DNA of 6,704 nt from Leptolyngbya sp. SIO4C5. GTDB lineage: Bacteria > Cyanobacteriota > Cyanobacteriia > Phormidesmidales > Phormidesmidaceae. The stretch is from NCBI GenBank assembly GCA_010671965.1, contig JAAHIC010000250.1, forward strand, positions 1 through 6,704, written 5' to 3'. The notes beneath the pieces were generated by a model, which was not told the origin of the DNA, searched no databases, and was given only the letters and a program-made list of their open reading frames with translations. The translations under genes and the position numbers were made by a program. Below, piece after piece: positions 1 through 6,561 of the stretch. Numbering within the stretch: position 1 is the first letter of the stretch; each line of letters starts with the position of its first letter.

Positions 1-673
1 TGGTGATTGGCACCGATTCAGTCACCGTGTTGTCTAAGCCTAAGGGATTGCCAATCGCGATCGCCCACTGCCCTGGCACCAAATCCTCAGTACTGCCCAG
101 CATGACTTTTGGCAGATCGGTCGCCTCAATTTTAATCACGGCTACATCGGTGACTGAATCGGTGCCAATCACCTCCCCCTCAAAAGTACGACCGTCCTTG
201 AGCGTGACAGTGACTTCTGTCGCCCCATCGACAACGTGAGCATTGGTGATGATCTTGCCGTTAGCATCCAGGATAAAGCCCGACCCCGTTCCCTGCTCGA
301 TTCGCTCTGGTAAAGACGACGGTGGCGGCATGTCATCGCCAAAGAATCGCTTAAAGAGGGGATGCTGAAACGCACCCGATAGCTCATCAGTGACCGGACG
401 AGCCGCATCAATACGCACAACAGCAGGGCCAATTTTTTCTACGGCCTCAGCAATAAAGTTAGGATCGCTCTGAGCGGGAACTAACGGAACTGCTGCCTGA
501 ACCGCCGTCTCCAAAGGCGTCTGCAGCGCTGCAGAAACTGTCCCCGAAGAGTTACCAGCAGATTGCTCTGGCCCAGCCTCCTGCGCTAGGTAGTAGTGCC
601 CTGCAAAACCAACTCCGCAGCCTACCCCCAAAAGGACGGTATACAGTCCCAACCGTTGAAATGAGAAACTCAT
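1..673 (-). CDS. HhoA/HtrA (Deg) family trypsin-like serine protease, N-terminal part, cut by the left edge
   Basis: This is a periplasmic or membrane-anchored ATP-independent protease of the Deg/HtrA family, which degrades or refolds damaged envelope proteins. Translation from the ATG at 673 gives a hydrophobic anchor or signal segment at residues 8-25, a low-complexity linker, then the protease domain from about residue 70. Diagnostic motifs are GTGSGFIL (128-135), TNAHVV with the catalytic His146, TDVAVIKI with the catalytic Asp176, and [11 protein letters not shown] (208-218). The catalytic serine loop (GNSGG) and the PDZ domain lie beyond the edge. The sequence is closest to the cyanobacterial HhoA/HhoB/HtrA group; which paralogue it is cannot be decided here. 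A weak ribosome site (AGGGA) lies about 7 bases before the ATG. After Thr218 the translation leaves the family consensus (ESVPIT, where VGIIS-like residues are expected). This is because bases 2-27 are an inverted copy of 148-173, so the last few codons are not trustworthy. It is divergent from the LysM/M23 gene. Confidence 0.93.
   Translation of the reverse strand, partial: MSFSFQRLGLYTVLLGVGCGVGFAGHYYLAQEAGPEQSAGNSSGTVSAALQTPLETAVQAAVPLVPAQSDPNFIAEAVEKIGPAVVRIDAARPVTDELSGAFQHPLFKRFFGDDMPPPSSLPERIEQGTGSGFILDANGKIITNAHVVDGATEVTVTLKDGRTFEGEVIGTDSVTDVAVIKIEATDLPKVMLGSTEDLVPGQWAIAIGNPLGLDNTVTESVPIT
2..27. repeat. Left arm of a 26-base perfect inverted repeat at the window edge
   Basis: The reverse complement of this stretch is identical to 148-173. 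Read on the plus strand from base 6 it encodes I-G-T-D-S-V-T, the same residues as 169-175 of the protease gene on the opposite strand. Flanking bases 1 and 28 do not match. It replaces the sequence expected after the [11 protein letters not shown] motif, so it is probably a fold-back chimera or assembly artefact, not native sequence. Confidence 0.9.
148..173. repeat. Right arm of the 26-base inverted repeat, native position inside the protease gene
   Basis: These bases encode the stretch ending at the catalytic Asp176 of the Deg protease on the minus strand, where the translation matches the family well. This arm is therefore the original and the copy at 2-27 is the displaced one. The arms are separated by 120 bases. 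Confidence 0.9.
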
Positions 674-892
674 GTCAATTCCCTATGGCAAAAGAGCAAC
701 TCTATATAGACGCCTGTTTAGCAGCGCTCATCTTTACTGTAGCGAATCGGCTTGAACAATTTTGCTTCCCCTGCGTCTTCATTGAGAAACAGCCGTTCAA
801 TTGTGCGGAAAGCCAGATTCAGTGGATGAATCTTTAAGAGCACGCTTAGATCATTGTAGAGGAGCAAACGTTTTCAATTCACTGATAGACCT
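674..892. other. Divergent intergenic region between the Deg protease and the LysM/M23 gene
   Basis: This stretch of 219 bases must hold the promoters of both flanking genes. I see no close match to a -35/-10 pair on either strand. The best minus-strand candidate is TTGTTC and TAAAGA with a 17-base spacer, which matches consensus at only half the positions. A purine-rich GAGGAG at 860-865 lies too far upstream of the GTG at 893 to act as its ribosome site. No RNA gene or small coding sequence is apparent. Confidence 0.5.
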
Positions 893-1819
893 GTGCAAAT
901 TTTGAGATTAGCTGTTCCTACCCCTAGAAAAGTCAGTTATCGCCGATGGGTTTTCAGAATGGCTGGCCTGCTGCTAGCTGGCCCGCTTTGGGTAATCCCA
1001 GCGATCGCCCAAAGTAGCGCCTCCTTATGCCGTCCTCCGGCAACTGAGCGATTTGAGCGTCACCGCACTGTTGCAGACGATACCTTAGAAAGTATTGCCC
1101 AGCAGTACAACTTAGTTCCTGCGACCCTCCTGGGCTTAAATCCGGCGTTGCGCCAGGACGGCTTGACCCCTGGCACCGATGTTTTGATTCCGCCTTTCAA
1201 CGGCATTCAGGTGCAGGTCGCCGCTGGTCAAACCTGGCAGGACGTGGCTGCAGCCTATGGAGTCCGCGCCGATGTGCTGTTTGAGGTCAATGGCTGCCAG
1301 GCTCAAGTGCCCCCAACTATTTTTGTGCCAGGGATCAACTGGTTTCCGGGACTCGCGACAACCAGTTCTGCAGCGAGAGCCCCTAGCCCAAATCATGATT
1401 TACGTGGTTATCCTCTCCCCAGTCAGGCAGCCCTGATTATGAACTACGGCTGGCAGCCTGATGCCAACCGGGAAAAGCTGGCTTTCAGCAACGGTATTGC
1501 CCTCGCGGCGGCCCCGGATACCCCTGTCCTCGCGGTAGGAGATGGCGTTGTTGCTTTCGTGGGTCAGCAGCCAAGCTACGGCAATCTGGTGGTCATCAAT
1601 CACCGCCAAGGTCTGCAAACCCGTTACGCCCACCTCAATACGCTTTCAGTCTCTGTCGGCCAGCAGATTCGCCAGGGAGATGAAATTGCTACTATTGCCG
1701 CAGCTGAGGTAGCCAATGAGACTTCTTATCTGTACTTTGAAGTTCGCCTAAATTCTCAGTCGGGCTGGGTGGCCCAAGATCCTAGCCGTTACCTCTCATT
1801 GGTTGATCTACGGCAATAA
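893..1819 (+). CDS. Exported LysM / degenerate M23 (LytM) domain protein, NlpD/EnvC-like
   Basis: This is a 308-residue envelope protein, probably periplasmic and peptidoglycan-binding. The N-terminus has a basic region (RKVSYRR, 12-18), a hydrophobic core (about 23-36) and an AIA signal-peptidase site before Gln40. Two LysM modules follow (about 57-102 and 105-147), then an M23/LytM domain (about 172-303). That domain keeps the fold motifs YAHL (245-248) and YFEV (281-284), but its metal site is gone. The family F-H-x-G-x-D motif reads FSNGIA (His to Ser199, Asp to Ala203), and the H-x-H of HLHFE reads YLY (Tyr279, Tyr281). It is therefore very likely inactive as a peptidase and may act like NlpD or EnvC, which switch on AmiC-type amidases; that role is inference. 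The GTG start lacks a good ribosome site. The in-frame ATG at 959 would remove the basic n-region, so GTG is preferred. An upstream in-frame TAG at 857 limits the gene. Confidence 0.9.
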   Translation: MQILRLAVPTPRKVSYRRWVFRMAGLLLAGPLWVIPAIAQSSASLCRPPATERFERHRTVADDTLESIAQQYNLVPATLLGLNPALRQDGLTPGTDVLIPPFNGIQVQVAAGQTWQDVAAAYGVRADVLFEVNGCQAQVPPTIFVPGINWFPGLATTSSAARAPSPNHDLRGYPLPSQAALIMNYGWQPDANREKLAFSNGIALAAAPDTPVLAVGDGVVAFVGQQPSYGNLVVINHRQGLQTRYAHLNTLSVSVGQQIRQGDEIATIAAAEVANETSYLYFEVRLNSQSGWVAQDPSRYLSLVDLRQ

Positions 1820-1827
1820 AAATGTGC

Positions 1828-1860
1828 CGCTTTTAGCAGAAGCGCCTACAATTTTTGTAG
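1828..1860 (+). terminator. Two tandem short hairpins after the LysM/M23 gene
   Basis: A 5-bp stem (CGCTT at 1828-1832, AAGCG at 1840-1844) is followed after one base by a perfect 6-bp stem (CTACAA at 1846-1851, TTGTAG at 1855-1860) with a TTT loop. They start 9 bases after the stop codon. Neither has a proper U-tract after it, so they are at best a weak terminator or an RNA-processing element separating this gene from the next. Confidence 0.25.
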
Positions 1861-1899
1861 CCGTTGTCTGTGGCAGCGCTGCTGGGCCTAGAAAATGTT

Positions 1900-2709
1900 A
1901 TGACACAGAATCAGCGTCACGACTCAACCTATTCTAATCTCAACCTGTTTCCGTCAGAGGCTGTAAAGACAACGACTGAAAGTGCCTCTGATACAACCAG
2001 AATTCATCGTTTAGGTCAGCTCGCGCTGCGCTATCCCCTGTTTTTATTAGGGGGTATCTGGCTCATCTCCGTGCTGATTGCTGTCTCGGCTTTTGGGGGT
2101 CTGATGGATCCCGGCGTTGATCGCTCGTCCCAGGTAGCTGCGCCCCCAACTCAGCAGCCGAGCAAACCGCAGAACTCAAAGCCATCGCCGTCTGCCACTG
2201 ACACAGACGCTCCTGCAGGGTCTGCCGCTGCATCATCAACCAGCGCGATCGCAGCTACCGCTCAATCTTCAGCCGCAGAGCTGCCTGGGTGGTCACTACT
2301 GTTCTTGGTAGGCACCTGTGCCGCGGGCTGTTTTGTCTTGTCCCGGCTGCTGCAGCGCCCAGTTTCTAAAAGCACTGCACCTCAGCCCCGCCGCTCCCAG
2401 CGTCAACCCACTCCGCCTAAACCGCCCGTCCCCGCCGCAGGGCCTAAGCGGCTTAAACCGTTTTCGGTCCCCCTGCCAGAGACTCAGCCCTTAGCCGCGC
2501 CTGCACAACCCTCTCCTCAATTCACGCCGCCTACTCAGATAGCCCAATCTGCGCCAGCTCAGGCAGCCGCCGGTCCGAGTCCCTACCCGGCTAGCTCCGT
2601 CGTGACTGTTCTGCCGGAACAGGAAGATCATCCGCTGGACTGGCCAGAAGGCAGCTTGGCTCACCAGCTTGATATGCGTCAGCAGCGATCGCTGTCTTCT
2701 TTCCTCTAA
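1900..2709 (+). CDS. Unrecognised membrane protein with two hydrophobic segments and proline-rich linkers
   Basis: I do not recognise this 269-residue protein. From the ATG it has a polar Ser/Thr-rich N-terminus (1-40), a first membrane segment (about 46-69), a Ser/Ala/Pro-rich loop of some 60 residues (70-128), a second membrane segment (about 129-150), and a long proline/glutamine/alanine-rich tail with basic patches (PRRSQR, PKRLK). It ends in a compact non-repetitive block, VVTVLPEQED (234-243) to DMRQQRSLSSFL (258-269). The contrast between low-complexity linkers and a sharply defined end suggests the tail is the functional or docking part; this is inference. The two segments put both ends on the same side, probably the cytoplasm. 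The ATG at 1900 is chosen over the upstream in-frame TTG (1864) and GTG (1870) because it gives a normal polar N-terminus. No start has a strong ribosome site. The stop lies 7 bases before the deacetylase start, suggesting translational coupling. Confidence 0.75.
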   Translation: MTQNQRHDSTYSNLNLFPSEAVKTTTESASDTTRIHRLGQLALRYPLFLLGGIWLISVLIAVSAFGGLMDPGVDRSSQVAAPPTQQPSKPQNSKPSPSATDTDAPAGSAAASSTSAIAATAQSSAAELPGWSLLFLVGTCAAGCFVLSRLLQRPVSKSTAPQPRRSQRQPTPPKPPVPAAGPKRLKPFSVPLPETQPLAAPAQPSPQFTPPTQIAQSAPAQAAAGPSPYPASSVVTVLPEQEDHPLDWPEGSLAHQLDMRQQRSLSSFL

Positions 2710-2716
2710 GCTGCCC

Positions 2717-3637
2717 TTGAGTTTTCCCCCCGTTGTCTATCACCCCGACTATGTAGTTCCTTTGCCCACCGAACATCGGTTTCCAATGGCTAAGTTTGGC
2801 CTGCTCTGCGAGCAGCTACTGGCCGAGGGAGTGGTGACTAAAAACCAGATTTATCAGCCGGGGCCGCCGCCGCCTGACTGGATTGAGCTGGTGCATACAG
2901 CCGCCTATACCCAGGCTTATCGGCAGGGGACGCTATCGCCAAAAGCTCAGCGTCGGATTGGGTTGCCCTGGAGTCCGGCCTTGGTGCAGCGAACCTGTAC
3001 TGCCGTAGGCGGCACAATTCTGACCGCTAAGCTAGCGCTGCAGCAGGGACTCGCCTGTAATACGGCAGGCGGTACGCATCATGCCTTTCCAGACTATGGT
3101 TCTGGTTTTTGCATTTTTAACGACTTGGCGATCGCAGCCCGCGTTCTGCAGAAGCAGGGGTTAGTAAAACAGGTACTGATTGTAGATTTAGACGTGCATC
3201 AGGGGGATGGTACGGCGCAGATTTTTCAGGGTGACGCCAGCGTCTTCACCTTTTCTATGCATTGCGAAGTCAATTTTCCTAGCCGCAAACAGCAAAGCGA
3301 TCTAGACCTGCCCCTGGCAGAGGGTTTAGAAGACGATGAGTATCTAGGGCAGCTAGCCGCTATTTTGCCAGACTTGCTGAGTCAGGTACGGCCTGATCTG
3401 GTTTTGTTCGATGCGGGAGCCGATACCCACAAGGGCGATCGCTTAGGTAAGCTTGCTCTCAGCGATCGGGGCCTCTACCGGCGAGAGTACTATGTGCTCA
3501 ATACCTGTTTGGCGGCTGGATATCCGGTTGCCAGCGTCATTGGCGGCGGCTACGCTGAAGATATGGCGGCTTTAGTCAACCGCCACGCCATGCTGCACCG
3601 AGCTGCCGCTCACGTTTACCGTCAGCATCGGCTATAG
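2717..3637 (+). CDS. Histone deacetylase family protein (HDAC-like zinc amidohydrolase)
   Basis: This is a cytoplasmic zinc hydrolase of the arginase/deacetylase superfamily, expected to remove acetyl or similar acyl groups from amines; the bacterial substrate is unknown. All active-site parts are visible, numbered from the TTG at 2717: the His pair in GGTHHAF (His121, His122), zinc ligands Asp159 and His161 in DLDVHQGDG and Asp236 in DAGADTH, and the catalytic Tyr279 in GGGY. The length of 306 residues is that of the short single-domain bacterial homologues. The start is uncertain. No ATG lies before the conserved YHPDYVVPLP motif, which family members carry a few residues after the start. 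The TTG at 2717 therefore fits best; a TTG at 2669 would add 16 unlikely residues and overlap the upstream gene by 41 bases. The lack of a ribosome site and the 7-base gap after the upstream stop suggest coupled translation. trhO follows after 30 bases. Confidence 0.92.
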   Translation: MSFPPVVYHPDYVVPLPTEHRFPMAKFGLLCEQLLAEGVVTKNQIYQPGPPPPDWIELVHTAAYTQAYRQGTLSPKAQRRIGLPWSPALVQRTCTAVGGTILTAKLALQQGLACNTAGGTHHAFPDYGSGFCIFNDLAIAARVLQKQGLVKQVLIVDLDVHQGDGTAQIFQGDASVFTFSMHCEVNFPSRKQQSDLDLPLAEGLEDDEYLGQLAAILPDLLSQVRPDLVLFDAGADTHKGDRLGKLALSDRGLYRREYYVLNTCLAAGYPVASVIGGGYAEDMAALVNRHAMLHRAAAHVYRQHRL

Positions 3638-3667
3638 TTGAAGACCTGCTGTTGGCGCTTAGAGTTC

Positions 3668-4549
3668 ATGACTACTGTTGCCACTTTTTATAAATTTGTT
3701 GCGCTTCCTGATTATGCAGACCTGCAGAGGGGGCTTCTAGATATAAGCCAGGCCAATCAGATTAAAGGCACGATTTTGCTGGCTGCAGAAGGGATTAATG
3801 CCACTATTGCAGGCTCTCGTCAGGGCATTGAAGCTGTCTTAGCCTTTTTGCGGCAAGATTTGCGGTTAGCTGATCTAGAGGCTAGAACGTCAACGGCGTC
3901 CGCGCCACCGTTTGAACGCTTGAAAGTGAAGTGCAAGCAGGAGATCGTCACCTTCGGCAATCCTGCCGCCAATCCGTCTCAGCAGACAGGTACTTACGTT
4001 GAACCGCAGGATTGGAATCAGCTCATTGGCGATTCTGAGACTCTGGTGATCGATACCCGCAACGACTATGAAGTCTCCATTGGCACGTTTCAAAGCGCGA
4101 TTAATCCACAGACTCAGTCCTTCCGGCAGTTTTCTGACTATGTACAGCAGCGCCTTGATCCTCAAAAGCACAAGCGGGTAGCGATGTTCTGCACAGGCGG
4201 TATTCGCTGTGAAAAAGCTTCGGCCTATCTGCTCAATCAGGGGTTTGAGCAGGTCTACCACCTGAAAGGTGGCATCCTCAGATACCTGGCGGAAGTGCCT
4301 GCTGAAGAGAGTTTTTGGCAAGGAGAATGCTTTGTCTTTGATGAGCGGGTTGCTGTCCGCCACGGTTTAGCCCCTGGCAGCTATGAGATGTGCCGTGCCT
4401 GCGGTCGTCCCCTCGATCAGGCCGCCAAGTCATCCCCTCAATACGAAGCGGGCGTTTCTTGTCCGGCCTGCTACGCACAATCAACGCCAGAAAGACGCGA
4501 TCGCCTGCGACAAAAAAGAATTCAATCTTTTCCAGGCCAATCAGCCTGA
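3668..4549 (+). CDS. trhO: tRNA uridine(34) hydroxylase TrhO (YceA-type rhodanese-related protein)
   Basis: TrhO forms 5-hydroxyuridine at the wobble position 34 of certain tRNAs using oxygen, the first step toward cmo5U or mo5U. The 293-residue protein shows the N-terminal YceA domain (about 3-100, with GTILLAAEGINATIAG at 34-49 and PPFERLKVKCK at 80-90). A rhodanese domain follows (about 112-215) with the active-site loop MFCTGGIRCEKAS, where Cys175 is the catalytic cysteine and Cys181 the second conserved one. The C-terminus has paired CxxC motifs (Cys242/Cys245 and Cys265/Cys268), typical of the family and likely metal-binding. The ATG at 3668 is the expected start because family proteins open directly into the TFYKFV strand. 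A TTG directly after the deacetylase stop would add ten unlikely residues. The gene sits on the same strand as the deacetylase with a short gap, so the two may be cotranscribed. The protein appears complete and normal. Confidence 0.95.
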   Translation: MTTVATFYKFVALPDYADLQRGLLDISQANQIKGTILLAAEGINATIAGSRQGIEAVLAFLRQDLRLADLEARTSTASAPPFERLKVKCKQEIVTFGNPAANPSQQTGTYVEPQDWNQLIGDSETLVIDTRNDYEVSIGTFQSAINPQTQSFRQFSDYVQQRLDPQKHKRVAMFCTGGIRCEKASAYLLNQGFEQVYHLKGGILRYLAEVPAEESFWQGECFVFDERVAVRHGLAPGSYEMCRACGRPLDQAAKSSPQYEAGVSCPACYAQSTPERRDRLRQKRIQSFPGQSA

Positions 4550-4614
4550 TTGAGATTCCAGGCTCCGTGTTAAGCTGTCAAACCAAAGGCATTGACGCAA
4601 CCAGAGAGAGCGCT

Positions 4615-4995
4615 ATGGAGAAAGCTGCCACGATTAGCTACGAGGCCGGAATTGCGGCTTTAGTGGGGGCTGGCATTGTGCTAGCCGGATTCGCTTTTGC
4701 CGGTCAAAAGCTGATTGGTGAATCTATTTTTCCACCTCGTTCTAATAAACAGCAGCAGCAGTGGACTCAAGTGCATAAAGCGATCGCCGTTTGGGATATC
4801 CAGACGGCCAAGGCCAACCTCGTCCCCCTGACTCAAAGTAGGGATAGCTGTACCGCAGAGTTTGCTGAGCGTCTTAACGATCAGCTTGATGAACAGGGGG
4901 CAGAAGCTTTTCGAGCAGTCAACACCATTAAGCGATCGCTCAACGGTGAGCGAGGCTGCAAGCTGGAAATAACCCTCTATGACTTTGCCCCTTAA
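4615..4995 (+). CDS. Small unrecognised protein with one N-terminal membrane segment
   Basis: I do not recognise this 126-residue protein. Residues 11-35 form a Gly/Ala-rich hydrophobic segment (AGIAALVGAG and onward) that could be a membrane anchor. A Gln-rich linker follows (46-49), then a soluble domain of about 75 residues that looks mostly helical (WTQVHKAIAVW; AEFAERLNDQL) and ends in a short strand (CKLEITLYDF). It has two cysteines, Cys79 and Cys115, which could pair if the domain lies outside the cytoplasm. The ATG at 4615 is preceded at good spacing by a purine-rich GAGAGAG ribosome site, better than its neighbours have. The same frame is open further upstream, but that part overlaps trhO out of frame and is not protein-like. 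It lies 65 bases after trhO and ends 13 bases from the convergent Get3d gene. The residue pattern and HIP1 sites within it support a real gene. Confidence 0.75.
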   Translation: MEKAATISYEAGIAALVGAGIVLAGFAFAGQKLIGESIFPPRSNKQQQQWTQVHKAIAVWDIQTAKANLVPLTQSRDSCTAEFAERLNDQLDEQGAEAFRAVNTIKRSLNGERGCKLEITLYDFAP

Positions 4996-5008
4996 GCTTG
5001 AGGTCTAG

Positions 5009-6190
5009 TTAAGCTGCCGCTGCAAAGCGAATTTTTAGGTAGTCATCTTCCATTTTGGCACCGGCAGGCTGCAGCGCCGCCAGCGCTTGGGGTAACACCA
5101 GATTGCGGCGATGGTTGCCAATGCGAATATTGAGTTCGTCAGAGGTTTTGCTTAGCTCAACTTGATCCTTAGGGATACCGGGCAGATAGACCTCTAAGCT
5201 GTAGTGACCGGATTCTTGAACAACGCGCAGCGTCGTTTCCTTGTAGTAAACCTGGGCTGGATCTTCAGACGCATAGAGGGTTTCCTTAAGGCGGTGCAGG
5301 GCTTCGATGCCGCACATTTCCTCTGAGAACAGCGGCACTTCTTTGACCGGCAGGGGGCGAAAGTTCTCGTGAATTTCGTGGCGATAGGTTTGTTGCTGAT
5401 CTTTCCAGCGCTGGAAGAACGGATCCTGGACACTGTCAGGAATGATGCGGTTTGCGATCACAAGATCAGTGCCAACGTTGTAAAGACTCAGGTAGGCATG
5501 TGCTCGCAGAGACTCCTTAATCACCATCTTTTCGGGGTTGGTCACCAGCCGCACCGAAGTTGTAGCAGTGTCAGTCAGGACTTTTTCTAACGCTTCTAGC
5601 TGCTCGTAAAACTCATAGGGCGCATCCATAACTTCAGTCGTAGGCAGCGAAAACCCGGCCACGGGCCGAAACAGAGGCTCTACTAAAGGCCGCAGCGCCG
5701 CCGAAACCGCCTGAAACGGCTTGTAGAGCCGCCGCATATACCAGCCCGCCACTTCAGGCAGGCTGAGCAAGCGCAGGGCCGTACCTGTCGGCGCAGAGTC
5801 AATAATCAAAACGTCATACTCGCCTTCGTCATAGTGTCGCTTCATCCGCACCAAGCTAAAGATTTCGTCCATGCCCGGTAAGATAGCCAGTTCTTCCGCT
5901 TCAACGCCCTGCAGTCCCCGCGCCTGCAAGACTTCTGTAATGTATCGCTTCACTGAACCCCAGTTGCCCTCTAGCTCCATCAGGGCATCTAGTTCAGCCC
6001 CCCAGAGGTTAGGCTGCACCTGATAGGGCACATGACCCAGTTCTACATCAAAGCTATCAGCTAGAGAGTGAGCCGGATCAGTGCTGAGAACTAGCGTCTT
6101 GTAGCCTAATTCAGCGCAGCGTAGCCCTGTAGCGGCGGCTACAGAGGTCTTACCGACACCTCCTTTTCCAGTCAGCAGGATGACGCGCAT
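5009..6190 (-). CDS. get3d: Get3d-type ArsA/GET3/TRC40 family ATPase with C-terminal alpha-crystallin domain
   Basis: This is a cytoplasmic deviant-Walker ATPase of the ArsA/Get3 family. Get3 homologues deliver tail-anchored membrane proteins; the Get3d subgroup of cyanobacteria and plastids has a known structure, but its client is not settled. The 393-residue protein starts at the P-loop, GKGGVGKT (8-15). It then shows switch I DPAHSL (38-43), the conserved helix region ILPGMDEIF (103-111), switch [14 protein letters not shown] (131-142) and the adenine-binding TNPEKM (217-222) and ANRIIPD (246-252) regions. Residues from about 315 to 389 form the ArsA/HSP20-like alpha-crystallin domain ([24 protein letters not shown]). 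It lacks the CxxC zinc motif of eukaryotic Get3 and has only two cysteines (25 and 293), neither of them part of the paired arsenite site of ArsA. No arsR, arsB or arsC is nearby, so arsenic efflux is unlikely. The gene stands alone, convergent with the small membrane-protein gene. Confidence 0.93.
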   Translation of the reverse strand: MRVILLTGKGGVGKTSVAAATGLRCAELGYKTLVLSTDPAHSLADSFDVELGHVPYQVQPNLWGAELDALMELEGNWGSVKRYITEVLQARGLQGVEAEELAILPGMDEIFSLVRMKRHYDEGEYDVLIIDSAPTGTALRLLSLPEVAGWYMRRLYKPFQAVSAALRPLVEPLFRPVAGFSLPTTEVMDAPYEFYEQLEALEKVLTDTATTSVRLVTNPEKMVIKESLRAHAYLSLYNVGTDLVIANRIIPDSVQDPFFQRWKDQQQTYRHEIHENFRPLPVKEVPLFSEEMCGIEALHRLKETLYASEDPAQVYYKETTLRVVQESGHYSLEVYLPGIPKDQVELSKTSDELNIRIGNHRRNLVLPQALAALQPAGAKMEDDYLKIRFAAAA

Positions 6191-6232
6191 AAAAAGTTCT
6201 CGCCCTATCTCATAAATGTTACATTCTTTTAC

Positions 6233-6293
6233 TTTATCGGTTTTATTGAGAAACTGGGTAGGATTTTAGTGCTTGTAACGCTTTTTATCGGTT
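6233..6293 (-). promoter_or_regulatory. Direct repeat AACCGATAAA x2 upstream of Get3d, possible operator
   Basis: The 10-mer AACCGATAAA (minus strand) occurs exactly at 6284-6293 and 6233-6242, 51 bases apart, about five helical turns. Both copies lie 43-103 bases upstream of the Get3d start and have a GTTAC- or GTAAC-like word a little downstream. The motif matches no regulator site I recognise. Confidence 0.25.
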
Positions 6294-6507
6294 GCCGTCA
6301 GAAATTTTCTCTCTGAAATAGTTCCGTTTACTAGGGAAGGCAGCAGAGGCGTATTTGCTCAGCCAATTCGATTCACGGCTTTTCTATGCTCGTTTGCGCC
6401 TCTTTTAGACTATTGCACGGCGTTTCTGCCAAGGCTGTCCGTAGTTTCTGACACGGGACAGGCCGCCGTTAGCGCTTATGATAGAAAAAGCTTATACCGA
6501 TTGCCGG

Positions 6508-6536
6508 ATTAACTTTTCTCGACCTCAAAATATAAT
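6508..6536 (+). promoter_or_regulatory. Candidate sigma-70 promoter for the right-edge gene
   Basis: A perfect -10 hexamer TATAAT lies at 6531-6536 in AT-rich DNA. The -35 is poor (ATTAAC at 6508-6513 with a 17-base spacer). Transcription would begin near 6543, giving a leader of only about 20 bases before the ATG at 6562. Confidence 0.4.
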
Positions 6537-6561
6537 TAGAGAGCTTCTAACCGTTTAAGAA

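Larger units (their letters stand above)
57..4939. repeat. Dispersed HIP1 octamers (GCGATCGC), nine copies
   Basis: Exact copies start at 57, 1001, 2245, 2685, 3128, 3435, 4497, 4780 and 4932. HIP1 is a short palindrome strongly over-represented in many cyanobacterial genomes, and it is the clearest taxonomic marker here. The copies lie inside coding sequence in varied reading frames. I found none in the last 1.7 kb, which covers the Get3d gene and the region to its right. Confidence 0.9.
6191..6561. other. Divergent intergenic region of about 370 bases
   Basis: This region separates the Get3d gene from the partial gene at the right edge and should carry both promoters. It is AT-rich near both ends. 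It holds a 10-base direct repeat near Get3d, a perfect TATAAT near the right gene, and an imperfect stem (CTGTCC at 6435-6440 with GGACAG at 6456-6461, 15-base loop) with no T-run after it. A 26-codon reading frame at 6478-6558 is described in the findings. I see no RNA gene. Confidence 0.5.

Noticed and set aside
3..239. Plus-strand open frame at the left edge
   Set aside because: It is antisense to the Deg protease. Its first residues mimic the protease only because of the fold-back inverted repeat.
908..961. Tat signal (YRRWVF) or lipobox (ASLC) in the LysM/M23 protein
   Set aside because: The twin-arginine match lacks the usual Ser/Thr before the arginines, and the cysteine at 46 lies beyond a normal signal-peptidase I site without a proper L-x-x-C spacing. 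An ordinary Sec signal explains the sequence.
1895..1903. Two-codon frame ATG-TTA-TGA overlapping the ATG of the two-segment membrane protein
   Set aside because: This is most likely chance; there is no ribosome site and no known role for so short a frame.
3890..4363. 157-codon minus-strand frame
   Set aside because: It lies wholly inside trhO in antisense, and its translation shows no family motif. trhO is certain from its own motifs.
4533..4548. Hairpin CAGGC/GCCTG at the end of trhO
   Set aside because: The stem is only 5 bp, overlaps the stop codon and has no T-run, so it cannot be supported as a terminator.
4550..4576. Promoter-like TTGAGA with TAAGCT before the small membrane-protein gene
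   Set aside because: The spacer is only 15 bases and the -10 is poor.
4390..4614. Upstream extension of the small membrane-protein gene
   Set aside because: The frame is open but overlaps trhO out of frame. The ATG at 4615 has a good ribosome site and is followed at once by protein-like sequence.
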